Positions 58,538-64,000 of a stretch of DNA of 64,000 nt are shown piece after piece. The DNA is from Trema orientale. Its lineage: Eukaryota; Streptophyta; Magnoliopsida; Rosales; Cannabaceae. The DNA is taken from positions 764,955 to 828,954 of the forward strand of contig JXTC01000034.1 in the NCBI GenBank assembly GCA_002914845.1, in the 5' to 3' direction. Position numbers and translations under genes: made by a program. Under the pieces are notes generated by a model that searched no databases, had not been told where the DNA came from, and saw only the letters and a program-made list of their open reading frames with translations. Every line of letters starts with the position of its first letter. Positions within the stretch are counted from its first letter, which is position 1.

Positions 58538-58902
58538 GTATTGCACAAGCCTGTGCTAAGATAATTATAGATACTTAAATAAGAAAATCCAAAAGACTTC
58601 CACTAGGACATCTAGATAAGAAAACCAATTGTTATAGCAAAATTAAGAGATTAAAGAACATTTTCAACCTTCATCATATACTTGTATCTAATTAGGCAAG
58701 AATATATATTGTTAATTATAAGTTTAGGGGTACTTGGATCTCGAATACAAGATAGTAATCAGCCAATTAACAAAGCCAAATATCCTCTTGGTTTTGCTTG
58801 GTCTCCTTGTCAACATGAGTAGCTCCATTTCTCTAAAATATATAAAACAAGAGAAAGTAGCCGCTAGACAAAGATTCGAAAGGTATGCAAGTGTTTTTTT
58901 TT

Positions 58903-58966
<64 letters not shown>

Positions 58967-60097
58967 TAGCTACAACTACTGAAAGTTATTTGAGCGTAAG
59001 AAGCAAGAAAGAAAACAAATAATTATTATTATCCTTACATTTTGGACGGCATGAATGTGTTCTCTTATTTCTTCCCAAAATTCCACTCCAAACCCAACGT
59101 TTTATCTTGCAACTTGAAGATACCCCCAAATTCCTTAGTTATACTTGCCATCTCCAATTCACCTGCTCTCTTAGCTAATTTCCATATATTCTATGAGCTA
59201 AGAAAATCTTATACACATGCGAGAAGATTTTTTTCTTTTTTTTTTCCAGCAAATTAAAACATACGCAGAACAAAAATACTACGGTACAATCTAAAGTATG
59301 ATATTGTTTCTAGCTTTTTCCTCTTTTGGGTTAAGTTTAGATTCGCATATATGTATCATGCATGTAGATACATCTGCTTAGAATGACTTAATATGATTTT
59401 CCTATATATATGCGTGACTGAGGGATGATAACATGTAGCTAGGAATATTAGCGGGATTTAGTGAGCGACAAGACTATGTTTTATGTTGACCAAACTTGCA
59501 ATAGTAAAGATAGCAAACTAAAAAAATAAGAGAAAACATTTGCGTTTGGATTCCCACGTGTGAAGAAGTTGTCTACACAAATACAACTGACTCCCCAATA
59601 AAAGTACTCGAAAGAAAATAGCTTTTTCAATATCTCTCTCCTCATCTTCTTTCAGTATTTTTACAATCTTTCTCCTGATTTCTCTCTCTTTACACATATA
59701 TTATAATATATGTAGATAGTGATCCACTGAGTATTTGATCATGTAGAAGTACAAGCCATCCATACTATTTTAATACTTCAAACCACTTGTTAATACCTAA
59801 AATAGGCATTTTTCTTTTTGGGAAAACTTTCCCATTTTCACACCAATACAACTTTATTGGTTATAAAGATGCGGATGAGCACATTAAGAAAAATGCAACA
59901 CTAAACCTTCCTCCCCATCCCAATCACCATAAAATTCTAAAAAGCGTTACTTTGGCTAAACCCTTAATGTAAGCTCAATTCGCTTTTCCTTATCTTCTTC
60001 GCTCATGAGCTATTAATCTTTATTGATCATGATTTCCTAGAGTTAATAACATTCTCAATAGAAACCCTAGGATACAAAGAGTACTGAAAGGGATCAT
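58538..60097 (+). promoter_or_regulatory. Upstream region of the MADS-box gene
   Basis: Non-coding. It holds a (TA)n microsatellite at 58907-58964, a pyrimidine-rich tract at 59630-59690 and a TA-rich stretch at 59695-59715 that could hold a TATA box about 0.4 kb before the ATG. No perfect CArG box (CC(A/T)6GG) was found by eye; cctaaaatagg near 59796 is one base too long. The transcription start cannot be fixed. Confidence 0.45.
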
Positions 60098-63000
60098 ATG
60101 GGGAGAGGGAAGATTGTGATTCGAAGAATCGACAACTCTACGAGCCGGCAAGTAACTTTCTCAAAACGAAGAAAGGGCTTGATTAAGAAGGCGAAAGAGC
60201 TCGCAATTCTCTGCGATGCAGAAGTTGGCCTTGTCATCTTCTCCAGCACAGGAAAGCTCTATGAGTTTGCTAGCACCAGGTTTGTCCACTCATTACTAAT
60301 ATTCTCACAGTTAGGTTAAAACTTGTCATGTGTTTCTTTTAGATTCATGTACTTAATTAGTCTCTTCTTAATTGGGAAAACTGAAATTTGTACTTGATTT
60401 GTTGCTTGGTATATGTAGGTTGCAGAGAGAGTCTTATATTTTGGTATATGAACTAGCTAGTTTTATGTACGAAAGATGAATTATCATAAATTCGATAAGA
60501 ATTTGTGTTATTAATCACTGTTTCATTGCATAGTTTATAGATTCCTAGTACCGCTTGCAACATTTTTTTGCATGGCATAATTAGAGGTTTCTTCCGGCAT
60601 GGATCTAGCAGAAAGATCAACTCCGCACATTTTATCTTCATGTTTATAATTAAGATACACTAGTATATATATATGATACAAAACATTAATACTTCTTCAT
60701 AACATATGATCTGCAGGCAAATATTTAAGGATATCTGAAAATGTTTGAGATTCAAATTGGGGAGAGAAGATCAAAAGGTTCTCTTATTTTAACCAGTATA
60801 TTTTGAGACAATATATATAAATAGAGAAACTTAAGCATTATCACCATATGGGCCATATTGGAATATTTATGTATATAGATCTATGAGCTAGCTTGATCAG
60901 CTATAGCATATGCGTCAGGCTCTGGCATAGTAATTGTATTCTTAATAATTATTAAGGCCACGCATGGCCTTATATCCAATTATTCTCTGAGGTTGGCTGC
61001 ACATCAAAAGAAGCTAGGATTATATACAGTAGGAAAATAGTAAAATAACATGACATGACAAGAGGAGGATACACAGATCATGTTGTCTCTAGCTTTTGAT
61101 AACTTGTGGATCTTACACTGACACACACATGTAATTTACTTAATTTCGTCAATTGATAGTAGTACATGTTAACTTCTTCCTATACATATACACCATAGAG
61201 ACGAACCAGATCTATTTGTGTGTGTATAAACATATATTGAGCAGTCTCTCCGTATAAATAATTTAGGGTTTTCCTTCAACATGTAGTGTCGTTATATATT
61301 AGAATGCAGCTCAAAAAAATGGTCCTTCGCCGTTTGATTTGCGAGTGAGGAATGTTACTTATTTAAAATTAAACAAGAGTCAACGAAATAGTACTTTGGT
61401 GAAATTAGGAAAATTGATTTTGACAAGGGTTGGTGGAGAAGTCTATTTGTATACATCCATTGGATCAGTACTTAGCGATTAGATTAAGAGTATAAGTTAG
61501 CCAATTTTGACAGACATATATAAAAATGAATAAAAAGAAAATTCGGATACCAAACTATAAATTACTGACTCAGCTGATCAACCTATATAACTAAACCTTA
61601 TTTTAAAAGTTTGGCCTCAAAGGTTAATTCGACCTTCTTACTCAAACTATTCGAGATTCTCAGAATCTATTAATTATTTTTGTAGCTCAACTACTAATAT
61701 CAAAGCCATGCCCCATAATATGATGTTAAAGAATTTGATTAGTGTGTCCCCAATTAGAAACCCTTGTACCCCGTTAATTTGTTTTTATTTGATCCGAAAA
61801 AAAAAATGAATTATCTGATGAACTCGTCTCTCATCTAGCTATACAATATATTTATATATACATATACATCCGACATTACCTTTAGATTAATCAGTGTAAA
61901 GATAGTTATGTAGTATCTGACCATAATGTGAGGGTTTAGATGTGTAGCTCCTAATAATACCGTATAATTGGTCCCTTAGAACACGATTATGAAAGGTTGA
62001 TCATTGCACCACCTCTCTCAAGGATAGAGGCCAGCGCCCTCATCAAGGCAAATTTCTCACATGTATTAGGTTGCTCCTAATCTTATCTATCATAAAAAGA
62101 TACAAGGTATCAATTTTGTTTAGGAGAGTAATGAGAGGCTGAGTGTAGTTAGTGAGTTTTGTAGAGTATGAGATCACACTGTACTCTTATTTTCATTATA
62201 CCAAAAGTTTTAGGATTGTTGAGCAGGGGATGTATTGCCAAACTATTTGGTATTCTTAGACTAGTTTTCACTTAAAATAATAAAATAAAAGTGAATTATC
62301 TCACTTTAAGAGTGACCCACTATAGATCTATGTATAATTTGCTTGTGTTTTGGTTTTATGTGTTCGTTTATTATTGCTCTCGTACATCAAGGATAGGTTT
62401 AATCTATTATAGAGAGTTGTGTTATTATAAATGAGTGTTTCGGCTTGATCTTGATCTTAAAAATACCCCTCTAGAGTTTTTCTTTTGTTGCCTTCGGAGT
62501 ATATGATTATGATGAACATTACTTTTGTTTTCTTTGTATTAATGTATTTAATCATACAAGGAATGTATAGGGCAAGATATTGTTTAATTAATAGTTGGGT
62601 GCCAATTTAAAATGCTGTATTTATATGCCTAGGTATGTCTTTCTTAACAGAACTAGTTATTCGTCATCTGATAGTTCACACTTTAGTTACACACTGAATC
62701 TGGACAGTTATACCGGAATAGCAACTTCCAACAGAGCTCATTTATTCATATAGAAACATATGGTTATATATATATATATATATATTAGTTACTTCTTATA
62801 CATATGCGTGTCTTTTGTCTCGTACATATATATTAATGTGTGAAATATATGTTTGTGGATGCTGTGTATATGGCGTGCGCCATTCATTTTTACCCTTCGA
62901 TGATTTAGAAATTAATTTAATGTCTATGGTATATATGACTAATAAAAGCTAATATGTATTACTCTAAAAACTAATGTTCTTTAGAGATGCATCACTGGAT

Positions 63001-63540
63001 ATAATATCGTGGAGATATCTATGCGTTCAACGCTATACATAACATTCTCCTTATTCCATACAAGCCTACACAAATTCACAATCTAATTACCTAAATTTTT
63101 ATAGCATTTTTAGGCTGTTAGTAAAAATAAATTGCTAATTGATCGTCTACCTTAAAAGGAAAAGAAAAAGGTATGAAGGAAACTCATTGGATAAATAATT
63201 CTTCATATATCAACAAATATTTAACAATGATTTATCATGCAAAACACGTTATAATAATAATTTTTCTTGGCACATGCATGCATTTTATCTCAATCGTACC
63301 TACGTATTTATAGTACTATATATGTGTCATTTAATCTATTGTTTACAAGTCCCTCCTTATGCTTGAAACGTGCAGGTTTCATGAACTAAGTTGAAAATAT
63401 TGGGCACATAGAATCTGATAAAATATATACTGTTTAATATCTGATCACTTATTTACTTCTTCCAGCATGAAATCAGTAATGGAGCGATATAACAAGTCCA
63501 AGGACGAACATCAACAACTTCTCAACTCAACATCAGAAGT

Positions 63541-63544
<4 letters not shown>
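60098..63544 (+). CDS. MADS-box transcription factor gene, AGL17/ANR1-clade-like, 5' part (exons 1-2)
   Basis: Type II (MIKC) MADS proteins bind CArG boxes as dimers in the nucleus. Exon 1 (60098-60279, 182 nt) encodes the MADS domain: [20 protein letters not shown] at residues 1-20, [20 protein letters not shown] at 21-40, then [20 protein letters not shown]. It ends AG|GT; 182 nt is the usual size of MIKC exon 1. Exon 2 (63466-63544, 79 nt) follows a CAG acceptor and encodes [20 protein letters not shown] and STSEVK, the I-domain. The wording [11 protein letters not shown]...QQLLN...SEVK resembles AGL17, AGL21 and ANR1 of Arabidopsis, whose members act in roots (ANR1 in nitrate response) or flowering; this role is inferred from the family only. 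The K-box and C-terminal exons lie beyond the window. No defects seen in the part present. The starting ATG is fixed by the domain. Confidence 0.93.
60280..63465 (+). other. Intron 1 of the MADS-box gene (3186 bp)
   Basis: Starts GTTTGT, ends TTCTTCCAG. AT-rich; a (TA)n run at about 62768-62787. Long first introns with regulatory roles are common in MIKC MADS genes (established); no specific element is recognisable here. The near-palindrome ccatatgggccatattgg at about 60845 is CArG-like but not canonical. Short ORFs are chance. Confidence 0.7.
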
Positions 63545-63576
<32 letters not shown>

Positions 63577-64000
63577 TAATTACTTTTTTAACTCTGTGAT
63601 CTATCTTCATGTTTTCCTACATGCATGTACATGTACATTACGACTCTTTTTAGGGAAACTAACTATATATAGTTTTTTTTTTTTTTTTTAAAGAAAAGTG
63701 GGACTTAACTATATATATAGTTAGTGTTAGAGTTCGTGACTCAAATTCTATTTGCCCCAACCCGAAATCTTTGCGGTGCGACGTATGTGGCATTTTTTTG
63801 TAATTGGGAGAATTTTTGATATCTGTGGTAGAAGTGGAGAGATCGGGCCAATAGGCCCGATCCCCAAAGCCCACCACTGTTCTCGTTGGGGGTGCGGGGG
63901 TGGAGTCCCCACGGTATGGACCTGTTTTATTGGGCCGTTTTTCTTTTTCATACAATTTTTTGTCCGTACACATATATATTTTAGGATTTTGGGGATTCTA
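63545..64000 (+). other. Intron 2 of the MADS-box gene (start only)
   Basis: Begins GTATATATA; a (TA)n microsatellite (63546-63574) starts at the donor itself. Then a poly-T run (63671-63689) and a GC-richer patch (63735-63960) with an inverted repeat GATCGGGCC/GGCCCGATC (63841-63849 and 63854-63862). The patch reads like a fragment of an inserted element. No exon 3 before the window end. Confidence 0.7.

Noticed and set aside
58734..58982. ORF of 82 codons near the MADS-box gene
   Set aside because: Half of it is a Tyr-Ile repeat from the (TA)n microsatellite; the rest has no motif.
59796..59806. Possible CArG box upstream of the MADS-box gene
   Set aside because: cctaaaatagg has seven A/T between CC and GG, not six; it does not meet the consensus.

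Overview
The window is nuclear DNA of a flowering plant, most likely a eudicot. It is AT-rich, its genes carry GT-AG introns, and most of it is nested LTR retrotransposons with tRNA primer binding sites and lineages typical of plants. I cannot place the species.

Only two host genes are visible. At 1815-7285 (+) is a decayed cinnamyl-alcohol-dehydrogenase-like gene (CAD/ELI3 type) in four exons. It carries stop codons, frameshifts and two DNA transposons inside exon 3: a hAT-like element at 3208-3697 and a Mutator-like element at 3758-6739, both with target-site duplications. An inverted-repeat element sits in intron 2. At 60098-63544 (+) are the first two exons of a MADS-box gene that resembles the AGL17/ANR1 clade. 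It continues past the window edge.

Between them, about 7.3-56.7 kb, I read a chain of nested retroelements, named here D, B, A, F, E, G and C. D is an old Tat-type Ty3/gypsy element on the minus strand (gag 43986-45429, LTR split between 45483-45514 and 56303-56705). B is a Ty1/copia element (-) inserted in the gag of D (LTR 42397-43985, pol remnants 25183-27424). E is an Athila-like, gag-only block of three LTRs (28752-41847) flanked by one 5-bp duplication. G is a 3' fragment of a Tekay/Del-like gypsy element inside E (32362-35926). A is a Sirevirus-like copia element that sits next to the RT region of B (14828-21524 plus 24181-25182). F is a Tekay/Del-like gypsy element (-) inserted in the 3' ORF of A (7422-14827 plus 21525-24180). 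C is a nearly complete Tat-type gypsy element (45515-56297, + strand) inserted in the LTR of D.

Two results stand out. First, turning 14828-24180 around restores the 5' LTR of both F and A at once, so this segment looks like a 9.35-kb inversion (or a scaffolding flip) that happened after the nesting. Second, element C has a gag-pol frame of 1924 codons with 19 stop codons and no frameshift. Each stop appears to be one transition away from a sense codon. The antisense gene between its pol and 3' LTR is instead fully open: four exons, 648 codons, GT-AG introns and a TATAAATA box upstream. Extra antisense ORFs are known in the Tat lineage; an intact one beside a wrecked gag-pol deserves a closer look.

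I saw no tRNA or rRNA genes, no CRISPR arrays and no bacterial features. All calls come from reading the sequence; no database search was run.
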